From NCBI GenBank assembly GCA_947475845.1, contig CANJMO010000014.1, positions 1 through 44,627 on the forward strand: 44,627 nucleotides of DNA, read 5' to 3'. The DNA is from Caulobacteraceae bacterium. GTDB taxonomy: Bacteria > Pseudomonadota > Alphaproteobacteria > Caulobacterales > Caulobacteraceae. Shown here in pieces: positions 36,863-44,627 of the stretch. The first letter of the stretch is position 1. Every line of letters starts with the position of its first letter. A model generated the notes under the pieces. It was given only the letters and a program-made list of their open reading frames with translations, was not told the DNA's origin and ran no database searches. A program made the translations under genes and the position numbers.

Positions 36863-37480
36863 TTAGGGAGCCGCGGAAACCGACGGTGAGTCTGTCTGCG
36901 CGGATGGGCCCGGAGCCGTCATTCCGAACAGGAGATGGTCTCGCCAATTCCCGTTAATTTTCAGATAAGTCGGGGCCATTCCTTCTTCGCGGAAACCGCT
37001 TTTGAGGAGCAGGCGCCGCGACGGCTGGTTCTCCGGCACGCAGGACGCTTCCACTCGGTGCAGGCCGATGTCGCCGAAGGCGAAGTCCAGCACAGCCGGC
37101 AGGGCGGCGCTCATCAGGCCCTGCCCGGCGAACGGCTCGCCGACCCAATATCCGACCGTGGCCATCTGGGCGACGCCGCGCCGCACGTTGGACAGGGTCA
37201 CCCCGCCGACCAGGGCGTTGTCCGCATGGCGGAAGATGAAGAAAGGATAGGCCCCGCCCGCATCGATCTCGCGGCTGTAGGCGGCCAGGCGCCGGCGGAA
37301 GGCGCTGCGCAGCAGGTCGTCCTCCGGCCAGATCGGCTCCCACGGCTGCAGGAACTCGCGCGATTGCAGGCGCAGGCGCGACCAGGCGGCGTAGTCGCGC
37401 CAACGCGGCACACGCAGGCGCACCCCCTTGCCGTCGAGGCAAAGACCGCTTTCCGGGGTGATCCAGTCGAGCAGGGCCAT
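36863..37480 (-). CDS. GNAT acetyltransferase, RimJ/RimL type
   Basis: A 205-residue GCN5-related N-acetyltransferase. It has WRDYAAWSRLR, LVGGVTLSNVRRG, the acetyl-CoA loop GYWVGEPFAGQGLM and the RimJ hallmark HRVEASCVPENQPSRRLLLKSGFREEG. RimJ-type enzymes acetylate the N-terminal alanine of ribosomal protein S5 and also other targets, so the exact substrate is open. It is 36 bases downstream of the M16 protease gene, probably the tail of the cta-thrC operon. The 95-base stretch between it and the EAL remnant holds no evident feature. Confidence 0.9.
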   Translation of the reverse strand: MALLDWITPESGLCLDGKGVRLRVPRWRDYAAWSRLRLQSREFLQPWEPIWPEDDLLRSAFRRRLAAYSREIDAGGAYPFFIFRHADNALVGGVTLSNVRRGVAQMATVGYWVGEPFAGQGLMSAALPAVLDFAFGDIGLHRVEASCVPENQPSRRLLLKSGFREEGMAPTYLKINGNWRDHLLFGMTAPGPSAQTDSPSVSAAP

Positions 37481-37516
37481 GCCCGAGGCTAGCGCGCCTT
37501 CAGGCCCGGCGCAAAG

Positions 37517-38779
37517 TCAGCCGAACAGGGCGCGCTCGAACGCGTCGCCGGCCTTCAGCGCCGACTTCGGCCCCAGCACCGCCCCGGCGGTCTTGTGGGT
37601 GCTCAGCAGGCGTTGGCCATAGGCGCGGATGTCGCCCGGGCCGACCGCCTCGATGGCCTCGGCGATCTCGCCGGTGGAGAACAGCTTGTCGAACAGCAGG
37701 GTCTGGCCGGCGGCCTGCTCGGCGCGGGCCAGGGGCGACTCGCGGGCCATGAACATCGAGGCCTTCAACTGCGCCTTGCAGCGCTTCAGCTCGGCGTCGT
37801 CGATGGCGTCGACCAGGGACAGCAGTTGCTGCGCCACCACCACGGCGGTCTTACCCGCGTCACCGGCCGCCGTGCCCGCGTAGACGCCGAAAATCCCGGT
37901 GTCGGCATAGCTCTCGCCATAAGCGTCGATGGCGTAGGCCAGGCCCAGGCGCTCGCGCGCTTCCTGGAACAGGCGCGAGGACATGCCGCCGCCAAGGGCC
38001 TCCGCGAACAGGCGTTGAGCGAAATAGGCCTCGTCGCGGGCGCCGACGCCCGGCAGCAGCAGGACGGTGTGAGCCTGCTCCAAGCGACGCGACTCAGCCG
38101 TAAATCCGCCCACGAACGCCGCCGCCGCGTCATCGACCGCTTCGGGCGCCTGCTCGGCGCCCAACAACCGCTCCACCAGGGCCAGAAACTCGGCCTCGTC
38201 CACCGCTCCGGCAGCGCTGACCACCAGGCGGTCGGGTGCGTATTGGCGGGTGCGAAACAGGCCGAGCGCGGCGGGATCGGCGGTGCCGATGGTATCCACT
38301 TCGCCGAGGATCGGGCGGCCCAGCGACTGGGCCCCGAAGGCCCTGCCCTGCGCCAGGTCGAACACCCGGTCGTCCGGCGCGTCGGCCGCCTCGGCGATCT
38401 CCTGGGCGATCACGGACTTTTCGCGCTCCAGTTCGGTGGCGTCCAGCGTCGGTCGCAGCACCAGATCGGCGAGGACGTCCAGCGCCAGCGGCAAGCCGCC
38501 CTTCAGCGCCCGCACCTGGAAGCTGGTCCGCTCGTAGCCGGTGGCGGCGTTGATCTGGCCGCCGGCGGCCTCGATCACCTCGACGATGTCGCGGGGCGAA
38601 CGGTCGCCCGCGCCCTTGAACACCATGTGCTCCAGCAGGTGGGCCCAGCCCGACTGCGCCTCTGCTTCGGCCCGCGCGCCGCGTCCGGCGACCACGCTGA
38701 CCGCGAGGGTCTCCAGGTCCGGCATCGGGTCACAGATGACCCGGACGCCGTTGCTCAGGCGATGCAGGCGCCCGCTCAA
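37517..38779 (-). CDS. M16 family zinc peptidase (mitochondrial processing peptidase-like)
   Basis: A 420-residue inverzincin. The zinc site HLLEH is at 47-51 (WAHLLEHMVFKG), with the downstream metal Glu in EREKSVIAQEI (E127). The glycine-rich GGGMSSRLFQEAR of the second half is also typical. The family degrades or processes peptides in a clam-shell chamber. There is no signal peptide, so it is probably cytoplasmic. The start is a TTG that overlaps the thrC TGA (TTGA at 38779), and the next residues (SGRLHRLSNGVRVICDPMP) match the family start. Confidence 0.94.
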   Translation of the reverse strand: MSGRLHRLSNGVRVICDPMPDLETLAVSVVAGRGARAEAEAQSGWAHLLEHMVFKGAGDRSPRDIVEVIEAAGGQINAATGYERTSFQVRALKGGLPLALDVLADLVLRPTLDATELEREKSVIAQEIAEAADAPDDRVFDLAQGRAFGAQSLGRPILGEVDTIGTADPAALGLFRTRQYAPDRLVVSAAGAVDEAEFLALVERLLGAEQAPEAVDDAAAAFVGGFTAESRRLEQAHTVLLLPGVGARDEAYFAQRLFAEALGGGMSSRLFQEARERLGLAYAIDAYGESYADTGIFGVYAGTAAGDAGKTAVVVAQQLLSLVDAIDDAELKRCKAQLKASMFMARESPLARAEQAAGQTLLFDKLFSTGEIAEAIEAVGPGDIRAYGQRLLSTHKTAGAVLGPKSALKAGDAFERALFG

Positions 38780-40185
38780 GCGGCCCCGGCGAAGTTGCGC
38801 AGGTAGGCTTTCACCGCATCCGCATCGTTGGGCAGGCGGTCGAATTTCTCGGTCTTCTTGTCCAGGCCCACGGCGGCCAAAGGCATGCGTGGCTCAACGC
38901 CGGCCGCTTCCAGCACCGCCTCGGGGAACTTGGCCGGGTGAGCGGTCGACAGCACGATCAGGGGCTGTGAGCTGTCCTTGGCCTGCAGACGGCGCGCGGC
39001 GCGGATGGCCACGGCGGTATGCGGGTCGATCACCTCGCCGGTGTCAGCCAGGGTCTGGGCGATAGCGGCGCTGGTCTCGGCTTCATCGACGGCGTCACCG
39101 TTGAACAGCTTGCGCATGAAGGCCAGGGCGTCCGGCGGGATGTCGATACCGTCGGCGTTGTTGGCCTGGGCAAAGGTCTTGAACGCCAGGGCCGTGGCCG
39201 CCGCGTCGCGGCCCACAGCCTCGAAATAGAGCCGCTCGAAATTGGACGCGATCTGGATATCCATCGCCGGGCTCTGGGTCGCCTGCACCGCGCCGCGCGC
39301 ATAGCGGCCGGTGGTGATCGCCCGGGCCACGATGTCGTTGGAGTTGGTCGCCACCGTGATGGTCTCGATCGGCAGGCCCATCTGCTTGGCGACATAGCCG
39401 GCGAAGGCGTCGCCGAAATTGCCGGTCGGCACCACGAACGACACCTTGCGGTGGGGCGCTCCGAGCGCCACGGCGCTGGTGAAATAGTAGACCGCCTGAG
39501 CCGCGATCCGCGCCCAGTTGATCGAGTTGACGCCCGACAGATCGACGTCCTTGCGCAACGCGGCGTCGCCAAACATGTCCTTGACGATGGTCTGGCAGTC
39601 GTCGAACGAGCCCTGCACCGCGACATTGGCGACATTGGCCTCGCCGGTGGTGGTCATGAACCGGCGCTGCACCTCGCTGATGCGGCCCTCGGGAAACAGG
39701 ATCATGATGCGGGCGTTGGACGCCCCGCGGAACGCCTCGACCGCCGCGCCGCCTGTGTCGCCCGAAGTGGCGGCGACGATGGTCAGGTGACGGCCCTTGG
39801 CCTTCAGCGCCTTGTCGTAGAGCCGCGCCAGAATCTGCATCGCCACGTCCTTGAACGCCAGCGTCGGGCCGTGGAACAGCTCCAGCAGATAGAGGTTCGG
39901 ATACAGCTCCTTGACCGGCGTCACCGCCGCATGGGTGAACGTGGCGTAGGCCTCGGTGGTCATGGCCAGCAGTTCGGCCGGAGCGATGTCGTCGCCCGCG
40001 AACTTGCCGATCACGGCGGCGGCGACCTCGGCGTAGGGCTTGCCGGCGAAGGCGGCGATCTCGGCCGAGGTGAAGGTCGGCCACGCCTCGGGAATATAGA
40101 GCCCGCCGTCGGGCGCCAGTCCCGCCAGGACCGCATCCCAGAAGCCGATCGCCGGAGCTTGGCCCCGGGTTGAGACATAGCGCAT
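38776..40185 (-). CDS. thrC: Threonine synthase
   Basis: A 469-residue PLP enzyme that converts O-phosphohomoserine to threonine. The PLP lysine is K112 in HGPTLAFKDVAMQ. SGDTGGAAVEAF and VPTGNFGDAFAGY bind the cofactor phosphate. MRYVSTRGQAPAIGFWDAVLAGLAPDGGLY is the family N-terminus, so I chose the ATG at 40185 over an open frame beginning at 40245. It sits directly after surf1 (one-base gap) and is coupled to the M16 gene. The matching homoserine kinase thrB is about 35 kb away in this window. Confidence 0.97.
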   Translation of the reverse strand: MRYVSTRGQAPAIGFWDAVLAGLAPDGGLYIPEAWPTFTSAEIAAFAGKPYAEVAAAVIGKFAGDDIAPAELLAMTTEAYATFTHAAVTPVKELYPNLYLLELFHGPTLAFKDVAMQILARLYDKALKAKGRHLTIVAATSGDTGGAAVEAFRGASNARIMILFPEGRISEVQRRFMTTTGEANVANVAVQGSFDDCQTIVKDMFGDAALRKDVDLSGVNSINWARIAAQAVYYFTSAVALGAPHRKVSFVVPTGNFGDAFAGYVAKQMGLPIETITVATNSNDIVARAITTGRYARGAVQATQSPAMDIQIASNFERLYFEAVGRDAAATALAFKTFAQANNADGIDIPPDALAFMRKLFNGDAVDEAETSAAIAQTLADTGEVIDPHTAVAIRAARRLQAKDSSQPLIVLSTAHPAKFPEAVLEAAGVEPRMPLAAVGLDKKTEKFDRLPNDADAVKAYLRNFAGAA

Positions 40186-40186
40186 C

Positions 40187-40891
40187 TTAGTCTGGCCGCT
40201 TGCGAAAGAGGCTGGCGACATAGACGCCGACCAGGGCGGCGGCAAGCCCGAACCAGGTCAGGGCGTATTCGAAATGCCGGTTGGGGATGTTGGTGGGGAT
40301 CGCCGCGCGGGCCAGCCGGCAGCCGGTCGCGGGCTGCGGCCCCTGCTCCAGCGCCAGGAACAGCGGCAACGGCGGACCAGCCTTCAGCGCCTGGGCGATC
40401 GACGTCAGGTCACGCCAGTACCACAGCATCGCCTGGGGTTGGTCGGGAGGCGTGACGAAGGTGCGCGCGTCGGGTTTGCGCAGGATGCCGACCAGTTCGC
40501 CTGCGAACGGCGGCGTCTCCTTGGCCGCGCAGTCCTCGTAGCCGATATCGACCAGCACGCTGCCCGACTGGCCCGGCAAGGGACAGGCGGCCATCTGGCG
40601 ATAGACGATCTGGCCATCCTGCACGCCGTAGATCTTGGCGCGCGGCGCGGCGACCAATGAGGGGCACGAGAACGACACCCGTGTGTAGTCGAGGTCGCTG
40701 CCGGCCTTGAGCGCCTCGCCCAGCGGGCGCGCCGGGGCGTCTCGCAAGGCAGCGATGTGCGCCAGCAGGCCTTCTTTCCACGCGAGCCTTTGCAGCTGCC
40801 AGACGCCCAGCCCGATCAGGATGCAAAAGCCGATCAGCGCCAGGATCGTGGAAACAGGCTTCGGCCGCTGGATCGTCAGGCTAGACATCAT
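40187..40891 (-). CDS. SURF1 family cytochrome oxidase biogenesis protein
   Basis: A 234-residue SURF1/Shy1 protein that helps insert heme a into cytochrome oxidase subunit I. It has two membrane helices at the ends (about 13-30 and 210-228). LGVWQLQRLAWKE follows the first and NRHFEYALTWFGLA precedes the second, both family signatures, with a periplasmic domain between them. Two adjacent ATGs (40891, 40888) are possible starts. It overlaps the DUF983 gene by 11 bases and is followed by thrC. Confidence 0.93.
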   Translation of the reverse strand: MMSSLTIQRPKPVSTILALIGFCILIGLGVWQLQRLAWKEGLLAHIAALRDAPARPLGEALKAGSDLDYTRVSFSCPSLVAAPRAKIYGVQDGQIVYRQMAACPLPGQSGSVLVDIGYEDCAAKETPPFAGELVGILRKPDARTFVTPPDQPQAMLWYWRDLTSIAQALKAGPPLPLFLALEQGPQPATGCRLARAAIPTNIPNRHFEYALTWFGLAAALVGVYVASLFRKRPD

Positions 40892-41249
40892 TGCGGCCCG
40901 CCTCGGACGCCTTGTTGTGGAACTGCATGGCCAGCATCACGCCCTTGAACGGGCGCAGCAGCGCCAGGCACAGGATCAGGGTCAGCGGCAGCCAGACGAT
41001 CAGGTGCACCCACACCGGCGGATGGAAGACGACCTCGGTGATCAGGGCGCCGAAACCCACCAGGCAGCCGACGATCAGGATGATGAAGACGGCCGGCCCG
41101 TCGCCGCTGTCGGCGGCCCGCAGGTCCAAGCCGCAGGCGTCGCAGCGGTTTGTGACGGTGAGGAACCCCGAGAACAGGGCCCCCTCACCACAATTGGGGC
41201 AGCGGCAGGCGAGGCCGGCGGCAACCGGGTTCACGCCTTTGCCGCTCAT
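40881..41249 (-). CDS. DUF983 zinc-ribbon membrane protein
   Basis: A 122-residue DUF983 protein. A zinc ribbon (CPNCG at 17-21 and CDACG at 36-40, plus C15) is followed by two membrane helices (FIILIVGCLVGFGALITEV and LIVWLPLTLILCLALL). The family is regularly placed between coxC/ctaE and surf1 in Alphaproteobacteria, as here, suggesting a role in oxidase biogenesis, though the biochemical function is unknown. It starts one base after the ctaE stop and overlaps surf1. Confidence 0.92.
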   Translation of the reverse strand: MSGKGVNPVAAGLACRCPNCGEGALFSGFLTVTNRCDACGLDLRAADSGDGPAVFIILIVGCLVGFGALITEVVFHPPVWVHLIVWLPLTLILCLALLRPFKGVMLAMQFHNKASEAGRNDV

Positions 41250-41250
41250 C

Positions 41251-42126
41251 TCATTTGCCGAAGATCACATAGATGAAGGCGAACAGAAACAACCACACCA
41301 CGTCGACGAAGTGCCAGTACCAGGCCGCCGCCTCGAAGCCGAAGTGCTGCTTGGGCGAGAAGTCGCCCTTGATCAGGCGCAGCAGGCAGACGGCCAGGAA
41401 GATGGTGCCGATGACGACGTGGAAGCCGTGGAAGCCGGTGGCCATGAAGAACGACGAGCCGTACAGGCCAGCGGCCGAGGCTTCGGGCGAGAAGAACAGC
41501 TTCTCGTGGACGATCTCGGTATATTCGTAGGCCTGGATCGAGGTGAACAGCAGACCCAAGAGCACCGTGAGGATCAAGCCGTACTTGGCGCCCTTGCGGT
41601 CGCCGACCTGCAGGGCGTGGTGCGCCCAGGTCACGGTGGTGCCAGACAGCAGCAGGGTCAGGGTGTTGACCAGCGGCAGCTGCCACGGCGAGACGGTCTC
41701 GACGCCCTTGGGGGGCCAGGTCGCCCAGGCGGCGCGCACTTCTTCGATGCCCGAAGAGGCCCGCACATGATGGAACAGGGCCATTTCGAAGAAGATCCAG
41801 AACCAGGCCACGAAGAACATCACTTCGGACACGATGAACATGATCATGCCGTAGCGCAGGCCGATGGAGACGACCGGGGTGTGGTCGCCGTGGTTGGCCT
41901 CGTCGATCACGTTCAGCCACCAGCCGAGCATGGTGTAGAGCACCCCGGCGAAGCCGAGGAAGAACAGGATCGGATTGTGCTTCTCGATCGCCCAACCGAA
42001 CACGGTCAGGCCCTTCATCCAGGCGACGCCGCCCACCGCCATCACGACGGCGAAGAACGACCCGACCAGGGGCCAGGGGCTGGGATTGACCAGGTGATAG
42101 TCGTGCTTAACGCCGGCTTGGGACAT
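41251..42126 (-). CDS. ctaE: Cytochrome c oxidase subunit III
   Basis: A 291-residue polytopic subunit III of the aa3-type oxidase, with seven membrane helices. Typical segments are [13 protein letters not shown] at the N-terminus, [15 protein letters not shown], the HHAL segment after [19 protein letters not shown] and [16 protein letters not shown] at the C-terminus. I chose the ATG at 42126, because the frame extending to 42252 adds 42 arginine-rich residues not seen in the family and would cover the spacer to ctaG. The 61-base spacer 42127-42187 separates it from ctaG. Confidence 0.96.
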   Translation of the reverse strand: MSQAGVKHDYHLVNPSPWPLVGSFFAVVMAVGGVAWMKGLTVFGWAIEKHNPILFFLGFAGVLYTMLGWWLNVIDEANHGDHTPVVSIGLRYGMIMFIVSEVMFFVAWFWIFFEMALFHHVRASSGIEEVRAAWATWPPKGVETVSPWQLPLVNTLTLLLSGTTVTWAHHALQVGDRKGAKYGLILTVLLGLLFTSIQAYEYTEIVHEKLFFSPEASAAGLYGSSFFMATGFHGFHVVIGTIFLAVCLLRLIKGDFSPKQHFGFEAAAWYWHFVDVVWLFLFAFIYVIFGK

Positions 42127-42187
42127 CGGTAGTCGGACCCCTAAATCGAGTGCGGCAAGGTCAGCCGCCAAATCGTGTTGCGCATGC

Positions 42188-42814
42188 CTATAACGCCGCC
42201 CGCGCATCCGCGCCAAGGGCCGAGGGCGCCTTTGACGGCGAAGCCTGCGCACTCTTGGGCTGAGGCGGCGGGCCGCCCACAGGGAAGAAGGTATAGGACA
42301 GGGTGATTTCCTGACCGTTCCTGGCGTCCGGATCGGCGGCGTAGGCCGGATCGACGAAATAAACGACAGGGAAGTCCATGCTCTGCCCCGGCTGGAGCGT
42401 CTGGTCGGTGAAGCAGAAGCACTCCAGCTTCTGGAAGTGCTTGCCGGCCGCTTCGGGCGCCACGTTGTAGGCGGCGTGGCCGGTCACCGGCTTGTCGCTG
42501 TGGTTGGTCACGTGGAAGAAGGCCAGGCCCGTGGCCCCGATCTTGACCGTCTGGCTCAGTTGGTCGGCCTTGAAGTCCCAGTCCAGCCCGCGGACGTTGG
42601 TGTCGAAGCGCACCTGCACCGTCTTGTCGAGGATCACGCCCGGCTTCTCGTCGGCCTTGCGCACCGTGCCGTCATAGCCGGTCGCCTCGCAGAAGCGCTT
42701 GTACAGCGGCACCGCTGCGAACGCCGCCCCGACCATGCCGAACGCCACCGCCGCGCTGATCAGCGCGGTGCGCCGCGCGCCCTTGCGCTGTTTGTCAGAG
42801 ATGGGAGTGGTCAA
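42188..42814 (-). CDS. ctaG: Cytochrome c oxidase assembly protein CtaG (Cox11)
   Basis: A 208-residue membrane-anchored copper chaperone that delivers CuB to subunit I. It has an N-terminal anchor (about 15-35), [13 protein letters not shown] with the conserved C42, and the copper-binding pair C132/C134 in [10 protein letters not shown] on the periplasmic immunoglobulin-like domain. [14 protein letters not shown] is also conserved. The start codon is TTG (42814), overlapping the TGA of the preceding 49-codon gene (TTGA). A Pro/Ala/Ser-rich C-terminal tail follows the domain. Confidence 0.95.
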   Translation of the reverse strand: MTTPISDKQRKGARRTALISAAVAFGMVGAAFAAVPLYKRFCEATGYDGTVRKADEKPGVILDKTVQVRFDTNVRGLDWDFKADQLSQTVKIGATGLAFFHVTNHSDKPVTGHAAYNVAPEAAGKHFQKLECFCFTDQTLQPGQSMDFPVVYFVDPAYAADPDARNGQEITLSYTFFPVGGPPPQPKSAQASPSKAPSALGADARAAL

Positions 42815-42960
42815 AGACAGCCCCCCCCGAGTTTGGCCAGGGTGACGATGAAGATGATCACCACGAACAGGCTCAACCCCACGCCCAGGGCGACGTTGCG
42901 CATGCGGCGCGCCTTGGCCGCCTCGTCGCTTTCGCCATAGGGATTGGGGGCCTTGCTCAT
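42811..42960 (-). CDS. 49-residue single-pass membrane protein between ctaB and ctaG
   Basis: An ATG at 42960 opens a 49-codon frame with a charged N-terminus (MSKAPNPYGESDEAAKARR) and one membrane helix (about 22-43, VALGVGLSLFVVIIFIVTL). It ends in GGGCL. Its ATG overlaps the ctaB stop (ATGA) and its TGA overlaps the ctaG TTG (TTGA), so it is locked into the operon at both ends. Small single-helix proteins, sometimes named CoxF, occur at this place in alphaproteobacterial cta operons. A role as an oxidase accessory subunit is inferred. The C-terminal codons span a run of eight G. Confidence 0.85.
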   Translation of the reverse strand: MSKAPNPYGESDEAAKARRMRNVALGVGLSLFVVIIFIVTLAKLGGGCL

Positions 42961-43955
42961 CCCAGCAGCGCCATCAAACGCAGCGGCTCGAGCCCGGCGG
43001 TGCGCTCGACCAGCAGGGAGGCGAACAGCAGGGTGAGGTACAGGATCGAAAACGCGAACAGGTTGCGGGCCGCCAGGGAGCCGGTCTTGACCGCGTAAAG
43101 GCCGTCGGTGGTGGCGCCGTTGACGTCATCCCCTGCCCGGCTGCGGAAAACCCGAAAGCTGAGCAGCAGGAACACCAGCCCGCCCAGCGCGGACACCGCC
43201 AGATAGACCGGGCCGCCCAGGCCGGTGAACGCCGGGGCGATGGCCACGGGCACGAACAGCAGGGCGTAGATCAGGATCTGCTTGCGGGTCGAGGCGGCGC
43301 CCTTGGCCACCGGCATCATCGGCACCCCGGCTTTGGCGTAGTCGCCGGTGGTGTAGAGCGCCAGGGCCCAGCTGTGTGGCGGGGTCCACAAGGCGATGAT
43401 GGCAAACAGCAGCACCGCGTTCAGCGAAACGTGGCCCGAGGCCGCCGCCCAGCCGATCACCGGCGGCAGGGCCCCGGCTGCGCCGCCGATGACGATGTTC
43501 TGCGGCGTCCAGCGCTTCAGCCACATGGTGTAGACCACGGCGTAGAAGACGATGGTGAAGGCCAGCAAGCCGGCGGCCAGCACATTGGCGGCCAGGGCCA
43601 TCAGCATCACCGAGAACAGCGACAGCACGACGCCGAGGCTGAGCGCGTCGACCGGCTGGATCTTGCCCATCGGGATCGGCCGGCCGCGCGTGCGGCGCAT
43701 CAGGCCGTCGATGTCGGCGTCGTACCACATGTTCAGCGCGCCGGACGCGCCGGCGCCGACGGCGATGCACAGCACCGAAACCATGGCCAGGGCCGGGCTC
43801 ATCGGCGCGCGGGCGCAGACCAGGCCGGTCAGCCCAGTGAACACCACCAACGACATCACCCGCGGCTTGAGCAGCTGCAGATAGTCGGTCCAGCGCGCCG
43901 GAGCGGCCGAAGACACGGTGTCTGAAATCTGCGCGGACGCAGTGATGTCGGTCAT
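42957..43955 (-). CDS. ctaB: Protoheme IX farnesyltransferase
   Basis: A 332-residue UbiA-family prenyltransferase that converts heme b to heme o, the precursor of heme a. The first Asp-rich motif is NMWYDADIDGLMRRT (NxxxDxxxD) with RGRPIPMGKI following. The second loop is YTTGDYAKAGVPMMPV. About eight membrane helices are visible. I chose the ATG at 43955, which directly precedes the usual short N-terminal segment; an in-frame GTG at 43991 adds 12 residues. A 114-base spacer (43956-44069) separates it from ctaD. Confidence 0.96.
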   Translation of the reverse strand: MTDITASAQISDTVSSAAPARWTDYLQLLKPRVMSLVVFTGLTGLVCARAPMSPALAMVSVLCIAVGAGASGALNMWYDADIDGLMRRTRGRPIPMGKIQPVDALSLGVVLSLFSVMLMALAANVLAAGLLAFTIVFYAVVYTMWLKRWTPQNIVIGGAAGALPPVIGWAAASGHVSLNAVLLFAIIALWTPPHSWALALYTTGDYAKAGVPMMPVAKGAASTRKQILIYALLFVPVAIAPAFTGLGGPVYLAVSALGGLVFLLLSFRVFRSRAGDDVNGATTDGLYAVKTGSLAARNLFAFSILYLTLLFASLLVERTAGLEPLRLMALLG

Positions 43956-44069
43956 CTCGTCAGGTCGCCTTGCATCGGCGCGGGGAGGCACCTGGCAAAA
44001 TCGAGGATGGCGGAGCCGCCGAGCCTTGAGCCCGGCGACCCCGCCTTGGAAGTCTTCAGTCCAGCCGGC

Positions 44070-44627
44070 TCAGTGCGAGTCGGCCTTGATCACCGGCAGT
44101 TCGTTGAACTGGTGGAACGGCGGCGGCGACGGCAGGGTCCATTCCAGCGTCGTGGCGCCTTCGCCCCACGGGTTGGCGGACGCCTTGCGGCGGCGGATGG
44201 CGGACTCCAGCAGCATCAGCAGGAACACGCCCACACCCGCCAGGGTGATGACGTAGCCGTAGGAGGAGATCTTGTTCCAGTAGGAGAACGCTTCCGGATA
44301 GTCGATGTAGCGGCGCGGCATGCCCTGCAGGCCCAGGAAGTGCTGCGGGAAGAAGATCAGGTTCACGCCGACAAAGGTGATCCAGAAGTGGGTCGCGCCG
44401 AGGAACTCGTTGTACTTCACGCCCCACATCTTCTCGTACCAGTAGTAGAAGCCCGCGAAGATGGTGAACACCGCGCCCAGCGACAGCACATAGTGGAAGT
44501 GCGCCACCACGTAATAGGTGTCCTGCAGCGAGTAATCGATGCCGGCGTTGGCCAGAACCACGCCGGTGACGCCGCCCAGGGTGAACAGGAAGATGAAGCC
44601 GATCGCCCACAGCATGGGCGTCTTGAA
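44070..44627 (-). CDS. ctaD: Cytochrome c oxidase subunit I, C-terminal part
   Basis: The last ~185 residues of subunit I. The N-terminus lies beyond the window edge, so the frame is open to 44627. The segment [20 protein letters not shown] contains the histidine ligands of heme a3 and heme a. [19 protein letters not shown] is another hallmark of aa3-type oxidases. The tail ends after a final helix with [22 protein letters not shown]. It is the upstream gene of the ctaB-orf49-ctaG-ctaE run. Confidence 0.97.
   Translation of the reverse strand, partial: FKTPMLWAIGFIFLFTLGGVTGVVLANAGIDYSLQDTYYVVAHFHYVLSLGAVFTIFAGFYYWYEKMWGVKYNEFLGATHFWITFVGVNLIFFPQHFLGLQGMPRRYIDYPEAFSYWNKISSYGYVITLAGVGVFLLMLLESAIRRRKASANPWGEGATTLEWTLPSPPPFHQFNELPVIKADSH

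Noticed and set aside
42127-42252. 42-residue N-terminal extension of ctaE
   Set aside because: Arg-rich, outside the family, and overlaps the ctaG end. The ATG at 42126 gives the standard N-terminus.

Overview
The window is a GC-rich, gene-dense stretch of an alphaproteobacterial chromosome. I place it in the Caulobacteraceae (Caulobacter or Phenylobacterium type). The support is a full-length CcrM GANTC methyltransferase whose upstream region carries GANTC sites and a near-consensus CtrA box, an Fo-only ATP synthase operon with separate b and b' subunits, a glycine-riboswitch gcvT-H-PA-PB operon, and the ctaD-ctaB-ctaG-ctaE-surf1-thrC neighbourhood. No rRNA, tRNA, CRISPR, IS element or phage gene was recognised. 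This is mostly core genome with a few decayed or unusual loci.

Layout. 1-4527: a partial cupin-like gene diverges from ccrM, followed by a reverse-strand ispH-thrB-rnhA unit. 4677-7147: a small exported protein is coupled to argS. 7148-9034: a TPR/GT41 glycosyltransferase. 9081-13833: promoter, tandem glycine riboswitch and the glycine-cleavage operon. 13977-17115: a small membrane protein converges on the Fo operon (atpI-atpB-atpE-b'-b) with a shared terminator, and the Fo promoter is visible. 17172-22401: a RhlE helicase, a polytopic membrane protein, an exported hypothetical, an acyltransferase-3 and a lower-GC locus that looks like a broken TonB_C-DUF2059 gene. 22409-28918: smc, tandem DsbA-like proteins, a DUF721 protein and mutY. 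28915-31993: a Nudix hydrolase, patatin-like lipase, 3-hydroxybutyrate dehydrogenase and YaaA. 32074-36247: an FAD-linked 2-hydroxyacid dehydrogenase, a cytochrome b561-Sua5 fusion, a peroxiredoxin and YqgE. 36244-36767: remnant of a PAS/EAL cyclic-di-GMP protein. 36863-44627: RimJ-type acetyltransferase, M16 protease, thrC, surf1, DUF983, ctaE, ctaG, a 49-residue gene, ctaB and partial ctaD.

Themes. Genes are packed with stop-start overlaps (ATGA, and three times TTGA), implying translational coupling. The right end is a cytochrome aa3 oxidase assembly operon running into threonine synthesis. The most interesting items are the cytochrome b561-Sua5 fusion, the ccrM regulatory region in which a CtrA-like box overlaps a GANTC site, five GANTC sites plus a palindrome around the glycine riboswitch, the in-frame TGA splitting TonB_C from DUF2059, and the internally deleted EAL gene. 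I did not find a clearly new multi-gene defence or mobile system.
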